Part shown: positions 36,781 through 48,642 of the stretch, in pieces
Layout of the letters: each line of letters begins with the position of its first letter
How positions within the stretch are numbered: the first letter of the stretch is position 1
Source of the DNA: Alicyclobacillus suci
Lineage (GTDB): Bacteria > Bacillota > Bacilli > Alicyclobacillales > Alicyclobacillaceae
Length of the DNA: 64,000 bases
Direction of reading: 5' to 3'
NCBI RefSeq assembly: GCF_017329615.1
Contig: NZ_JAFMTW010000006.1
Coordinates: 62,001 to 126,000 of the forward strand
Made by a program: the position numbers and the translations under genes
The notes under the pieces: generated by a model
What the model was told of the DNA's origin: nothing
Seen by the model: the letters and a program-made list of their open reading frames with translations, nothing else
The model's database searches: none

Positions 36781-38763
36781 ATGACTGAGAAATGGGATTG
36801 GAAAATGTTGTTTCAGGCGGATACGGATGATGCAAGTTTGTACGATATCCCCACCCATGCGCCAGGGCCACAAGGGTCGTTGCCACTGAATTCGGAAATG
36901 CTTCGCAACTGGCCGAGTGGCGATTTGTTCGGTTTGACGCAGAGCGTGGGGATGGGGTGGGATCCCCAACGGGTTCTTGGCAAGCATGTTTTGATGATTA
37001 GTACGCAAGGCGGTATCCGCAATTCGGATGGAACGCCGGAGGCGCTTGGCTATCACACTGGGCATTGGGAAATTGGTCTGTTATTGGAGGCGGCTGCCCG
37101 CGAGTTTCGCAAACTCGGTGCCGTCCCGTATGCCGCTTACGTGAGTGACCCCTGTGATGGGCGCTCCCAAGGCACGGCTGGCATGTTTGACTCGTTACCC
37201 TATCGAAACGATGCAGCGCTGGTGATGCGAAGACTCATTCGCTCGTTGCCGACCCGGAAGGCCGTGATGGGTGTGGCAACGTGTGACAAGGGGCTGCCGG
37301 CGACGATGATGGCGCTGGCCAGTCTCGGGAAACTCCCAGGTATCCTTGTACCCGGCGGGGTGACGCTCGCGCCGGAAGCGGGGGAGGACGCCGGGAAGGT
37401 GCAGACGATAGGCGCCCGCTATGCGCATGGTGAAATCAGTCTCGAGTACGCCGCTGAGATGGGGTGCAAGGCGTGCGCCAGCCCCGGGGGAGGGTGTCAG
37501 TTTCTTGGGACGGCGGCTACGTCGCAGGTCGTCGCGGAGGGATTGGGGATGGCGCTTGTCCATTCAGCGCTCGCCCCGTCTGGTCAACCGATTTGGAAAG
37601 AGATGGCGCGTCAGTCTGCGCGGGCGTTGTTGAATTTGCAGCAAATCGGCTGGGGGATGCAGGAGATTTTGACCGACGAAGCCGTGCGAAATGCGATGGT
37701 TGTGCATGCGGCGTTCGGCGGATCGACGAACTTGCTGTTACATATTCCTGCCATCGCGCATGCAGCTGGGTTGCGCCTACCGACGGTCGCAGATTGGCGG
37801 CAGGTCAATCGCGATGTGCCGCGGCTGGTGAGCGTCTTGCCCAATGGGCCTGTCGACTATCCGACTGTGTACGTCTTTTTGGCAGGTGGCGTGCCGGAAG
37901 TGATGTTGCATTTGCGCAAGCGGGGGTTGTTGGATACGCGCGTGAAGACAGTTGCGGGCACGACGCTTGACGACGTGCTCGATTGGTGGGCCGATTCGGA
38001 GCGCCGTCAGCGCGTTCGCCAACAATTAGCGGCGTACGGGATTGAACCAGACGATGTCATTATGCATCCGGATGTGGCCCGCCAACGCGGCTTGACGTCG
38101 ACGGTGACCTTTCCGTCCGGCAATTTGGCACCAGAAGGCGCCGTCATTAAATCGACTGCGATTGACATTTCTGTTGTCGACGCCGACGGTGTCTATCGGC
38201 AGACGGGCCCTGCACGGGTGTTTACATCGGAGCGATTGGCGATTGCGGCGATTAAGCGCGGGGATATTGTAGCCGGCGACGTGCTCGTCTTGATTGGGCG
38301 AGGGCCTTCGGGAACGGGAATGGAGGAGACGTATCAGCTCACGTCGGCACTCAAACATCTGCCGTTTGGCAAACAAGTGGCGCTCGTCACGGATGCGCGC
38401 TTCTCCGGTGTCTCGACAGGGGCGTGCATTGGCCACGTTGGGCCAGAGGCATTGGCGGGGGGACCGATTGGCAAGTTGCGCGACGGCGACATCGTGGAGA
38501 TTGTGATTGACCGCAATCAGTTGACCGGCAGCGTGAATTTTGTCGGTCAGGGAGACCGGCGTTTTTCCGCAGCGGAGGGTGTGAAGATTCTCGCAGAGCG
38601 TCTGCCGCACCCAGGTCTCATGCGGGACGAAGATCTTCCAGATGACACCAGGCTGTGGGCTGCGCTGCAGGACGTGAGCGGTGGGGCGTGGAAAGGTGCC
38701 ATTTACGATGTCGACCGAATTCTGGAGGTGTTGGCGGCAGGCAAAAAAGCGCTTGGCTTATGA
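36781..38763 (+). CDS. yjhG: D-xylonate-type sugar acid dehydratase (IlvD/EDD family, YjhG/YagF branch)
   Basis: The 660-residue enzyme removes water from an aldonic acid to give a 2-keto-3-deoxy acid, using an iron-sulfur cluster and Mg. It matches E. coli YjhG/YagF over its length, including [20 protein letters not shown] (Cys125), [17 protein letters not shown] (Cys168) and [14 protein letters not shown] (Cys239), which fit the cluster ligands. [20 protein letters not shown] is the IlvD/EDD C-terminal signature. YjhG acts on D-xylonate. It starts 28 bases after the MFS gene. The family is certain, the exact pentonate less so. Confidence 0.92.
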   Translation: MTEKWDWKMLFQADTDDASLYDIPTHAPGPQGSLPLNSEMLRNWPSGDLFGLTQSVGMGWDPQRVLGKHVLMISTQGGIRNSDGTPEALGYHTGHWEIGLLLEAAAREFRKLGAVPYAAYVSDPCDGRSQGTAGMFDSLPYRNDAALVMRRLIRSLPTRKAVMGVATCDKGLPATMMALASLGKLPGILVPGGVTLAPEAGEDAGKVQTIGARYAHGEISLEYAAEMGCKACASPGGGCQFLGTAATSQVVAEGLGMALVHSALAPSGQPIWKEMARQSARALLNLQQIGWGMQEILTDEAVRNAMVVHAAFGGSTNLLLHIPAIAHAAGLRLPTVADWRQVNRDVPRLVSVLPNGPVDYPTVYVFLAGGVPEVMLHLRKRGLLDTRVKTVAGTTLDDVLDWWADSERRQRVRQQLAAYGIEPDDVIMHPDVARQRGLTSTVTFPSGNLAPEGAVIKSTAIDISVVDADGVYRQTGPARVFTSERLAIAAIKRGDIVAGDVLVLIGRGPSGTGMEETYQLTSALKHLPFGKQVALVTDARFSGVSTGACIGHVGPEALAGGPIGKLRDGDIVEIVIDRNQLTGSVNFVGQGDRRFSAAEGVKILAERLPHPGLMRDEDLPDDTRLWAALQDVSGGAWKGAIYDVDRILEVLAAGKKALGL

Positions 38764-38850
38764 GTTTTTGGCGTCGTGCGCAGAGAGATTCACGACTGAA
38801 TCGGCAACTTGGCACGTATTATCAATTGGACATTGTAGGGAGGAATTCAT

Positions 38851-39768
38851 GTGAGGACTATTCGCTTTCAACATCCAGAACACCAGCGCGTCCATCTCGG
38901 CCTGCTCGATGGCAATTACGCGTATAGTATCACGGAGCAGGTGCCCGCGTGGACGGATCCCATGCCGATGTGGCACGCCCTTCGAGCCTTGGGCGTTACC
39001 GTACAGGAGGCCCGGCAACGGTTGGCCGTTGGCACGCCGCTGGAATTTGCGGCACTGGAGCGTGAGGGGTACCTCCTGCCTCCTGTCGCTGCGCCAGAGG
39101 TCTGGGCTTCCGGCGTCACGTACGAACGCAGCCGCCAGGCGCGAAACTTGGAGACGCAGTTTAAAGACAGCGTGTACGATCACGTTTATACAGCGAGTCG
39201 ACCGGAACTGTTTTTCAAGGCGACGAGTGAGCGCGTCGTCGCACCTGGCCATGCGGTTGCGTTGAGATCGGATTCGAAGTGGATGGTACCTGAGCCAGAA
39301 CTGTGCGTGGTATTGTCGGCCGCGGGTGACATCGTGGGTTGGACCGTGGGAAACGACATGAGTTCGCGCGACATCGAAGGTGAAAATCCACTGTATCTGC
39401 CACAGGCGAAGGTGTTTGCGAAGAGTTGCGCATTTGGGCCAGGTTTGCTCTGGAACGATGGTACACAGCGGCCGCAGGATTGGCAGATAGAGTTGGAAAT
39501 TTCGCGGGGGGCGGGTACCGCGTTTCAGGGGGCGGTTTCGTTTTCGCAATTCCGGCGCAGCATTGACGAGTTGGTTGATTATTTGTGCCGCGACAATCCA
39601 ATTCCCGACGGTACAGTTCTCATGACGGGCACGGGCATTGTACCGCCGGACGAATTCACGTTGGCGCACGGCGATTTAATCGAAATTTCTATCGACGGAA
39701 TCGGTGTATTGCGCAACCCTGTCGAAGATTTGGCCGTAGTCGCTTCAAAGAGAGGTGTTGGCGTATGA
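38851..39768 (+). CDS. Fumarylacetoacetate-hydrolase-fold enzyme, likely 2-keto-3-deoxypentonate dehydratase
   Basis: The 305-residue protein is of the FAH superfamily, with the Mg ligands in WMVPEPELCVVL (Glu-x-Glu) and a late Asp, plus GNDMSSRDIEGENPLYLPQAKVF and VLMTGTGIVPPDEF. This arrangement, with a 90-residue N-terminal domain, is like the 2-keto-3-deoxy-arabinonate/xylonate dehydratases that form 2-oxoglutarate semialdehyde in the Weimberg pathway. Next to the YjhG dehydratase this is the best reading; a hydrolase of another keto acid is possible. The GTG start has GGGAGG seven bases before it. Confidence 0.8.
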   Translation: MRTIRFQHPEHQRVHLGLLDGNYAYSITEQVPAWTDPMPMWHALRALGVTVQEARQRLAVGTPLEFAALEREGYLLPPVAAPEVWASGVTYERSRQARNLETQFKDSVYDHVYTASRPELFFKATSERVVAPGHAVALRSDSKWMVPEPELCVVLSAAGDIVGWTVGNDMSSRDIEGENPLYLPQAKVFAKSCAFGPGLLWNDGTQRPQDWQIELEISRGAGTAFQGAVSFSQFRRSIDELVDYLCRDNPIPDGTVLMTGTGIVPPDEFTLAHGDLIEISIDGIGVLRNPVEDLAVVASKRGVGV

Positions 39769-41153
39769 ATCGGTTAAAAGAAGACCTGCGGGCCATCCTG
39801 CGTGCAGACCAAGTTTCAGATAGTGAAAGTATTCTCGAACAACACAGTCACGACGAATCGTATCACACGCCGGTTTTGCCAGACGTAGTCGTCTTTCCGG
39901 AGTCGACTGAGGATGTCGTCGCCGTTATCTCCTATGCGGCTCGCCAGGGGGTTGCGGTGGTTCCGTTCGGAGCCGGATCAAGTTTAGAAGGGCATGTCAT
40001 CCCTGTGTCTGGTGGTATTTCCCTGGACATGATGCGCATGAATCAGGTACTCGAGGTGCGCCCGGACGACTTTCTCGTTCGCGTGCAGCCGGGCGTGTTA
40101 AAAGATGAACTCAACGAGCGGTTAGGGCGATACGGCCTGTTCTTCCCGGTTGATCCTGGTTCCAACGCTTCACTGGGTGGCATGGCTGCGACCAACGCAA
40201 GTGGCACAACGACCGTACGCTATGGCGCGATGCGCGACAACGTGCGCGCGTTGGAGGTGGTCTTGCCAACCGGCAAGGTGATTCAAACGAGTTCTTTAGC
40301 GCCTAAGTCTTCGTCTGGTTACAACATCACGAGTTTGTTCGTCGGCTCCGAGGGGACACTTGGCGTTATCACGGAGTTGTGGCTGCGGGTGTGGGGCATT
40401 CCCGAACAAACGGTGGCGGCGCGTGCCGTCTTTTCCGATGTGGAACATTGTGTCCGCGCGGCCACCGCGATTGTTGGCGCTGGAATTCCTGTGGTGCGGA
40501 TGGAGTTAGTCGACGGGCCGTACATTGCCGCGGTGAACCAATACAGTGGCTCCGATTTTCCAACGCTGCCGACGCTGTTTCTCGAGTTCCACGGCAATCG
40601 CCGCCACGTGGAGGCGGACGTCGAAGTGGCGAAAGAAGTGATTGAGGATGAGGGGTGCACGTCTTTTGAGTTCGTGATGGATGAAAAGGCCCGTCAGGCC
40701 ATGTGGGCCGCTCGTCATCATGCGCTCTACGCATTTATGCATCAGTATCCTGGCTTCGGCCACATGTCGACAGATGTCTGCGTACCTGTCTCGAAATTGC
40801 CGGAGGCTGTATTGCGCGCGAAGGAGCTGTTGGCCCAAACCGGGGTGCGCGGCGCGATAGTGGGCCATGTTGGCGATGGCAATTTCCACGTGTCGATGGC
40901 TGTGGATAGGGGGAATCCAGACGATTTGGCGCGTGCAGACGCGTTTAATGAGCAACTCGTGTATACCGCGTTGTCACTTGGCGGCACTTGCACCGGCGAG
41001 CACGGCGTCGGACTGGGCAAACGCAAGTATCAACAGAAGGAGCACGGGGACGCATTGGCGGTCATGCAGGCGATTCGGGCGGCTATCGATCCGCAGTACC
41101 TGATGAACCCTGGCAAACTGGTCGATCCCGCCACGGCCATCACACATACGTAA
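39765..41153 (+). CDS. FAD-linked 2-hydroxyacid oxidase/dehydrogenase (GlcD-like)
   Basis: The 462-residue flavoprotein of the vanillyl-alcohol-oxidase fold oxidises glycolate, D-lactate or a similar 2-hydroxy acid. The FAD domain has VVPFGAGSSLEGHV and VDPGSNASLGGMAATNASGT; the cap ends with GHVGDGNFHVSM and GEHGVGLGKR, which holds metal or substrate residues. The start ATG overlaps the FAH gene stop (ATGA). If an aldolase elsewhere splits the keto acid to pyruvate and glycolaldehyde, this enzyme would oxidise glycolate. No GlcE/GlcF partner is present, as in single-subunit D-lactate dehydrogenases. Confidence 0.87.
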   Translation: MNRLKEDLRAILRADQVSDSESILEQHSHDESYHTPVLPDVVVFPESTEDVVAVISYAARQGVAVVPFGAGSSLEGHVIPVSGGISLDMMRMNQVLEVRPDDFLVRVQPGVLKDELNERLGRYGLFFPVDPGSNASLGGMAATNASGTTTVRYGAMRDNVRALEVVLPTGKVIQTSSLAPKSSSGYNITSLFVGSEGTLGVITELWLRVWGIPEQTVAARAVFSDVEHCVRAATAIVGAGIPVVRMELVDGPYIAAVNQYSGSDFPTLPTLFLEFHGNRRHVEADVEVAKEVIEDEGCTSFEFVMDEKARQAMWAARHHALYAFMHQYPGFGHMSTDVCVPVSKLPEAVLRAKELLAQTGVRGAIVGHVGDGNFHVSMAVDRGNPDDLARADAFNEQLVYTALSLGGTCTGEHGVGLGKRKYQQKEHGDALAVMQAIRAAIDPQYLMNPGKLVDPATAITHT

Positions 41154-41158
41154 CCTAA

Positions 41159-43299
<2,141 letters not shown>

Positions 43300-43345
43300 T
43301 GTGTTTCCTCCATTCCGAAGAAAAGTTTGGGTTGTATGCGGCCGT

Positions 43346-43362
43346 GTTCCGCATAGAGAAAC
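43346..43362. promoter_or_regulatory. IclR-type operator between iclR and praA
   Basis: GTTCC-GCATAGA-GAAAC differs at one base from the site at 30938-30954. It lies 47 bases before the iclR start and 137 before praA, where it could control both directions. A weak promoter candidate for praA (TTGCGA, 17 bases, TAAGAC) begins at about 43380. Confidence 0.7.
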
Positions 43363-43498
43363 GCTGACATAGTGAAACCGCTTGCGATCGTGTTACGATG
43401 CAATTAAGACGATGCAATCACGTTGTTCAACCTATCATCGTGTAACGTTTTGATAGGGTTAAATGTGCATTTGAACGAGATTGAAGGGAGGAAGTCCC

Positions 43499-44305
43499 AT
43501 GAGCCTTGAACTTGCCATGATTACGCCGCACACGCCAAGAATTTGCCATCGCGAAAGAATTCCGGAGTTTCAGAAACCGATGGTCGAAGCGATGGTCAAA
43601 TGTGCGGATTTGATTGACCAGGTAAACCCCGACGTCGTTGTTTTGATTTCTTGCCATTGGATGTCTAGCTTCTTCCATTATGTCGACATCACCCCAAGAC
43701 ATCAAGGGATTTTAACCGCTGTGGAGTGTCCAGATTTAATTACGGACGTCCCGTACGACTATGTCGGCCATCCAGAGCTTGGACGTCAGTTGGTTCAAGC
43801 TGGAAAAGAGGCGGGCATGTCTGTCGTAGGCATTGATGATCCCACGTATATCTGGGACTACGGGACAGTGGTTCCGCTGCGTTATCTGTTGAAGCGCAAG
43901 GAGACGCCGGTTGTCGACTTATCTGTTTGTTGGGCGGCCTCGATTGAAGAGTCGATTGAGTGGGGACGCATCATCGGGCAAGTCTTTGAAGAATCGCCGC
44001 TGCGCGTCGTCTTTTTGGCGAGTGGCGCATTGGCACATAACCTCGGACGCACGCCGGAATTGTGGCCGAATATCACGGAACAGGCACTTGACCGGGAATT
44101 TTGCAATTACCTCGTGAACGGGGACCGGGATTCCGCTGTGTCGATGCTGCCCTCTTACGTCCGTGCGGCGGGGGTTGAGTCGGGTGGACGTCACGTCGCT
44201 GTGCTGCTTGGTGTCTTGCAACACAAGTTTAAAGGGGAATTGCATGGGTATGGTCCTTCATCGGGATCAGGCAATCCGGTGCTGACGATTCGGTACGCGG
44301 GTTAA
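43499..44305 (+). CDS. praA: LigB-type extradiol dioxygenase, likely protocatechuate 2,3-dioxygenase
   Basis: The 268-residue enzyme is a class III (LigB fold) extradiol dioxygenase. The non-heme Fe(II) His ligands fit His11 in ITPHTPRICH and His53 in LISCHWMSS; a later Glu and GALAHNLGRTPE form the rest of the site. It would cleave protocatechuate between C2 and C3 to 5-carboxy-2-hydroxymuconate 6-semialdehyde. Homoprotocatechuate 2,3-dioxygenases are related; the neighbours, in pra gene order with pobA alongside, decide for protocatechuate. GGGAGG precedes the ATG at 43499. Confidence 0.83.
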   Translation: MSLELAMITPHTPRICHRERIPEFQKPMVEAMVKCADLIDQVNPDVVVLISCHWMSSFFHYVDITPRHQGILTAVECPDLITDVPYDYVGHPELGRQLVQAGKEAGMSVVGIDDPTYIWDYGTVVPLRYLLKRKETPVVDLSVCWAASIEESIEWGRIIGQVFEESPLRVVFLASGALAHNLGRTPELWPNITEQALDREFCNYLVNGDRDSAVSMLPSYVRAAGVESGGRHVAVLLGVLQHKFKGELHGYGPSSGSGNPVLTIRYAG

Positions 44306-44381
44306 TGGCGTTATAGAGCGGATTGTACTTCTTAATACGAAGTGTTTGATTGAGATGAACTCGGATTGCGAGGGAAATGAC

Positions 44382-45818
44382 ATGGAAAGAGTCTTGCACT
44401 TTATCGACGGAGAATTTTGTGAATCGGTTGATCATCGCACATTTGACAATATCAATCCGGCAACTGGGGAGAAGATTGGCGTCGTCGCGGAGGGGACAAA
44501 AGTAGAAATCGACAGGGCCGTCGCCGCCGCGCGCCGTGCTTTTAAAACGTGGGGAAAGACGTCGGCGGCGGACCGGTCGGTGATTCTTCATAAAATCGCT
44601 GATCTTATCGAGCAGAACCTCGATGAACTGGCTCTGCTGGAGACGACGGATACTGGCAAGCCCTTGTCGTTGTCTAAGAGTCTTGATATTCCGCGCTCTG
44701 CTTATAATTTTCGGTTCTTTGCCGACTTCGTGAAAGGGATGAGCACGGAGGCGTTTGAGATGGAAGGTGTCGCATTGAACTATGCGTTGCGCCGACCGGT
44801 TGGCGTCGCGGGGCTCATCTCGCCGTGGAATCTACCGTTGTTTTTGCTGACTTGGAAGGTAGCGCCTTGCCTTGCGGCAGGCGATACGTGCGTCATTAAA
44901 CCGGCTGAATTGACGCCGATGACGGCCACGAAATTGGCGGAAATTTGTAAGCAGGCTGGCTTGCCAGACGGCGTTTTGAACGTCGTGCACGGATTTGGCC
45001 CGGATGCTGCGGGTTCGGCGTTGACGGAGCACCCGGATGTGGACTTGATTTCACTGACAGGGGAGACCACCACGGGAAAAGCGGTGATGAAGGCCGCTTC
45101 GTCTACGTTGAAGGGGCTGTCGTTGGAGCTCGGTGGAAAAAATCCGAACATTATCTTCGCCGACTGTGACCTCGAAGACGCGTTGGAGACCACTATCCGC
45201 TCTAGCTTCGTCAACCAAGGTGAAGTTTGCCTGTGCGGTTCGCGAATTTACGTGGAACGCCCGCTGTACGACACTTTCGTCGAACGCTTGGTGGAAAAGA
45301 CAAAGGCACTGGTCGTCGGAGATCCACTAGATCCGAAGACCAACATCGGCGCGCTGGTCTCGGAAGAACACAGGGACCGGGTCGAGGGGTTTGTACAGCG
45401 CGCGATTCAAGAAGGGGGCCGCGTTCTGACGGGTGGCAAGCGGCCGGAACATCTGAGTAAGGGCGCGTTCTATGAGCCGACGATTATCGTCGATGTCGAC
45501 TCGTCGTGTGAAATTACGCGGCAAGAGGTATTTGGCCCGGTGGTCACGATTCAACCGTTTGACACCGAAGATGAGGTTATCGAAGCGGCGAACGATACGA
45601 GCTATGGTTTAGGGGCGACGATTTGGACGTCGAACTTGAAGCGCGCGCATCGTGTTGCAGGCGAAATTGAGGCGGGTATTATCTGGGTGAACACCTGGTT
45701 CTTGCGCGATTTGCGCACGCCATTTGGCGGTATGAAGCAGAGTGGCATCGGCCGCGAGGGTGGTGTGCACAGCTTCGAATTCTTCTCCGAACTGAAAAAC
45801 GTCTGTATCAAACTGTAA
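44382..45818 (+). CDS. praB: 2-Hydroxymuconate 6-semialdehyde dehydrogenase
   Basis: This 478-residue NAD-dependent aldehyde dehydrogenase has SPWNLPLFLLTWKVAPCLAAG, LELGGKNPNIIFADCDLE with the general-base Glu, and the nucleophile Cys in NQGEVCLCGSRIYVE. The Cys-Leu-Cys motif is typical of enzymes acting on hydroxy- or amino-muconate semialdehydes. In the pathway it oxidises the decarboxylated ring-fission product to 4-oxalocrotonate (2-hydroxymuconate). ATG 44382 is about seven bases after GAGGGAA. A role on 2-oxoglutarate semialdehyde of the neighbouring pentonate operon was considered but fits the motif less well. Confidence 0.9.
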   Translation: MERVLHFIDGEFCESVDHRTFDNINPATGEKIGVVAEGTKVEIDRAVAAARRAFKTWGKTSAADRSVILHKIADLIEQNLDELALLETTDTGKPLSLSKSLDIPRSAYNFRFFADFVKGMSTEAFEMEGVALNYALRRPVGVAGLISPWNLPLFLLTWKVAPCLAAGDTCVIKPAELTPMTATKLAEICKQAGLPDGVLNVVHGFGPDAAGSALTEHPDVDLISLTGETTTGKAVMKAASSTLKGLSLELGGKNPNIIFADCDLEDALETTIRSSFVNQGEVCLCGSRIYVERPLYDTFVERLVEKTKALVVGDPLDPKTNIGALVSEEHRDRVEGFVQRAIQEGGRVLTGGKRPEHLSKGAFYEPTIIVDVDSSCEITRQEVFGPVVTIQPFDTEDEVIEAANDTSYGLGATIWTSNLKRAHRVAGEIEAGIIWVNTWFLRDLRTPFGGMKQSGIGREGGVHSFEFFSELKNVCIKL

Positions 45819-45831
45819 AGGAGGACAATGG

Positions 45832-46617
45832 ATGGTCGACACCCAGATTCGTGAATTTGCCGACAGACTGTACCGGGCTGAAAAAGATTTGACTGTGATT
45901 CCGCCACTGACCGACGAAGTGTCCGATATGGCGATAGATTTGGCGTATGAAATTCAATTGTTGAACGTAGAAAAAAAGCGAGGGCAAGGGGACCGCGTCG
46001 TCGGTCACAAAATTGGCCTGACGAGCAAGCCGATGCAGGCGATGCTCGGCGTCAATGAGCCGGATTTTGGACACTTGTTTGCCTCTATGCACTATCAATC
46101 GGGCGATGTGGTTGACTATCCGCTGATTCAGCCGCGTGTCGAACCGGAGTTGGCATTTGTCCTCCAGGCTGATCTCGACGGACCCCAAATCGGCGTTCAG
46201 GATGTGTTGCAGGCGACGCGATTTGTGCTGCCAGCGGTGGAGATCATCGATAGCCGCATTGCCGATTGGAAAATCAAGCTCGCGGATACGATTGCCGACA
46301 ACGCGTCGTCGGGCTGCTTTGTCCTGAGTGACACGGTTACCGCGGTTGACCAGGCGAATCTGACGACTGCAGGTGCGATTTTGAAAATCAACGGCGAAAT
46401 TGTCGAGACCGGCGCGGGTGCAGCGGTCATCGGCAATCCGGCGCGGGCTGTGGCTTGGCTTGCGAATAAGTTGTCGTCTTTGGGGACGACGTTGAAAAAG
46501 GGCGACATTATCCTGTCTGGTGCAGTTAGTCGAGCCGTGAATGTTCGAGCGGGGGATAGGGTGTCGCTGTCATTTGGACCCTTGGGGCGCGTGGAATTTA
46601 CGATGCAGGCCAACTAG
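45832..46617 (+). CDS. praE: 2-Hydroxypenta-2,4-dienoate hydratase
   Basis: The 261-residue enzyme of the hydratase/decarboxylase (MhpD/DmpE, FAH-like fold) family adds water to 2-hydroxypenta-2,4-dienoate to make 4-hydroxy-2-oxovalerate. Signatures are [38 protein letters not shown], with the metal Glu pair, and [24 protein letters not shown]. It is a paralogue of the decarboxylase gene 2.8 kb downstream; order in the pra cluster assigns it as the hydratase. AAAGGAGG precedes the ATG, 13 bases after praB. Confidence 0.92.
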   Translation: MVDTQIREFADRLYRAEKDLTVIPPLTDEVSDMAIDLAYEIQLLNVEKKRGQGDRVVGHKIGLTSKPMQAMLGVNEPDFGHLFASMHYQSGDVVDYPLIQPRVEPELAFVLQADLDGPQIGVQDVLQATRFVLPAVEIIDSRIADWKIKLADTIADNASSGCFVLSDTVTAVDQANLTTAGAILKINGEIVETGAGAAVIGNPARAVAWLANKLSSLGTTLKKGDIILSGAVSRAVNVRAGDRVSLSFGPLGRVEFTMQAN

Positions 46618-46648
46618 TGTGCAGGAGATTACTTGGAGGTGCCGGAAC

Positions 46649-47533
46649 ATGCAGAAACTGACTGCGGCGATTGTCGGTTCGGGCAATATTGGAACGGACT
46701 TAATGATTAAATTGCAGCGCAGCGAGTGGATTGAACCGCGCTGGATGATTGGGATTGACCCTGAATCAGATGGGTTGCGCCGCGCGAAGCGGGCAGGTTT
46801 GGAGACATCGTGGGAGGGGCTGGCGACTGTGCTTGCACAGGGCGCGCGCCCGGATATGGTGTTCGATGCGACGAGTGCCAAGGCACACGTTCGGCACGCC
46901 AAGTTGTTGCGGGAGGCGGGCATTCAGGCGATTGACTTGACACCTGCCGCGCGTGGCCCGTATGTTATCGCAGCGGTCAATTTACAGGAGCACCTGGATT
47001 CGGAAAATGTCAACATGGTCACTTGCGGCGGCCAGGCGACGGTTCCGATTGTCCACGCGGTGAGCCGGGTCGTCGGCGTGTCTTACGGTGAAATTGTTGC
47101 GACCATTTCGAGTAAGAGTGCGGGCCCTGGTACACGTGCCAATATTGACGAGTTTACAGAGACGACTTCCCGGGCGATTGAGGTCATTGGTGGAGCCAGA
47201 AAGGGCAAGGCGATTATCATTCTCAATCCAGCCGATCCGCCGATTCTCATGCGCGATACGATTTATTGCATGATGGATGAAGCGAACGATGAAATTTATG
47301 ATCGCGTCCGGGCGTCGATTGCGGAGATGGTCAAACACGTTCAGACCTATGTTCCGGGTTATCGGCTGAATCGGGATCCGATTTTTAAAGACAATCTTGT
47401 GAGTGTCTCCATCGAGGTGGAGGGACTTGGCGATTATTTGCCCGTCTATGCAGGCAATCTTGACATCATGACCGCCGCTGCCGTCAAGTTCGGCGAAGAA
47501 TTTGCGAAGCACAAGCTGGCGCTGAAGAACTGA
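46649..47533 (+). CDS. praG: Acetaldehyde dehydrogenase (acylating)
   Basis: This 294-residue enzyme makes acetyl-CoA from acetaldehyde, NAD and CoA (DmpF/MhpF type). It has [17 protein letters not shown] (NAD site), the nucleophile Cys in [16 protein letters not shown], and [19 protein letters not shown]. It works as a complex with the aldolase gene product that follows, channelling acetaldehyde. GGAGGTG lies seven bases before ATG 46649; the long upstream open frame overlaps praE and is not coding. Confidence 0.96.
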   Translation: MQKLTAAIVGSGNIGTDLMIKLQRSEWIEPRWMIGIDPESDGLRRAKRAGLETSWEGLATVLAQGARPDMVFDATSAKAHVRHAKLLREAGIQAIDLTPAARGPYVIAAVNLQEHLDSENVNMVTCGGQATVPIVHAVSRVVGVSYGEIVATISSKSAGPGTRANIDEFTETTSRAIEVIGGARKGKAIIILNPADPPILMRDTIYCMMDEANDEIYDRVRASIAEMVKHVQTYVPGYRLNRDPIFKDNLVSVSIEVEGLGDYLPVYAGNLDIMTAAAVKFGEEFAKHKLALKN

Positions 47534-47547
47534 GGAGGAGAGAGACG

Positions 47548-48579
47548 ATGGCGTACAAGTACCGCATTGAACTCACCGACGTCACCTTGCGCGATGGAAT
47601 GCACGCTGTGCGACACCAGTTTAGCGTGGAGGATGCATCGGCTATCGCGTCAGCATTGGATGGTACGGGTGTAGCTTTGATTGAAGCGACACATGGCGAT
47701 GGTCTGGGCGGTAGTTCCGTTCAGTATGGATTTTCCAAGGAGACGGAAACTGATTACCTTCGTGCGGTTTGTGGTGTCGTTTCGCAGTCAAAAGTGGCGG
47801 CGTTGTTGCTTCCGGGGATTGGCACTGTCGAAGACTTAAAGCGCGCTGTGGAGTGTGGCATACAGGCGGTACGCGTCGCCACCCACTCGACGGAAGCCGA
47901 TATTTCCGCGCAGCACATCGAAGAGGCGCGCAAGTTAGGACTGGATACAGTTGGGTTTCTGATGATGTCCCATATGACGCCGAGTGAACGGCTGGTGGAA
48001 GAGGCGAACAAAATGGCCTCATACGGGGCACACGCGGTGTACATTGTGGATTCAGCGGGTGCGATGTTGATGGACGAGGTGCGCGCCAAAGTATCCGCAC
48101 TGCGCAACGCCTTGCCAGATGATGTGCAGGTTGGTTTCCATGCACATAACAACCTCGGCGTTTCGGTGGCGAATTCCATCGCGGCGGTCGAAGAAGGCGC
48201 ATTCCGTATCGATGCAAGCCTTGGCGGTCTTGGTGCCGGCGCTGGCAACACGCCGCTGGAAGTGTTCGTCGCAGCTTGCGAAAAATACGGAATTGACACG
48301 GGGGTCCAATTGTATCCGGTCATGGACGCTGCGGAAGATGTCGTTCGCCCGCGGATGCATCGTCCGATTATCACGGATAGGACGAGTTTGACACTGGGCT
48401 ACGCCGGCGTTTACTCTAGCTTTTTGCTTCACGCGCAGCGCGCAGCGGAACAGTTCTCTGTCGACACGCGCGACGTGCTCGTCGAACTCGGGCGCCGCAA
48501 GGTCGTTGGCGGTCAGGAGGACATGATTGTCGACGTGGCGTTTGAGATTGCGCATGGAAAAGCGGCGGCGACGCACTAA
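47548..48579 (+). CDS. praF: 4-Hydroxy-2-oxovalerate aldolase
   Basis: The 343-residue class II aldolase (DmpG/MhpE type, HMGL-like TIM barrel) splits 4-hydroxy-2-oxovalerate to pyruvate and acetaldehyde. LTDVTLRDGMHAVRHQF holds the metal Asp and the catalytic Arg-Asp, GFHAHNNLGVSVANS the two metal His, and the C-terminal part the communication domain for the dehydrogenase. It begins 14 bases after praG with GAGGAGG before the ATG. Confidence 0.96.
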   Translation: MAYKYRIELTDVTLRDGMHAVRHQFSVEDASAIASALDGTGVALIEATHGDGLGGSSVQYGFSKETETDYLRAVCGVVSQSKVAALLLPGIGTVEDLKRAVECGIQAVRVATHSTEADISAQHIEEARKLGLDTVGFLMMSHMTPSERLVEEANKMASYGAHAVYIVDSAGAMLMDEVRAKVSALRNALPDDVQVGFHAHNNLGVSVANSIAAVEEGAFRIDASLGGLGAGAGNTPLEVFVAACEKYGIDTGVQLYPVMDAAEDVVRPRMHRPIITDRTSLTLGYAGVYSSFLLHAQRAAEQFSVDTRDVLVELGRRKVVGGQEDMIVDVAFEIAHGKAAATH

Positions 48580-48642
48580 GCCGACGATGGGCACAATGTG
48601 GTTGCAGAAGTGGGTATGACAAGCACAAGGGAGGGCACTTTT

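Noticed and set aside
44382-45818. 2-Oxoglutarate semialdehyde dehydrogenase completing the Weimberg pathway
   Set aside because: The CLCG nucleophile motif and its place as second gene of the pra cluster fit hydroxymuconate semialdehyde dehydrogenase better; a side activity is not excluded.
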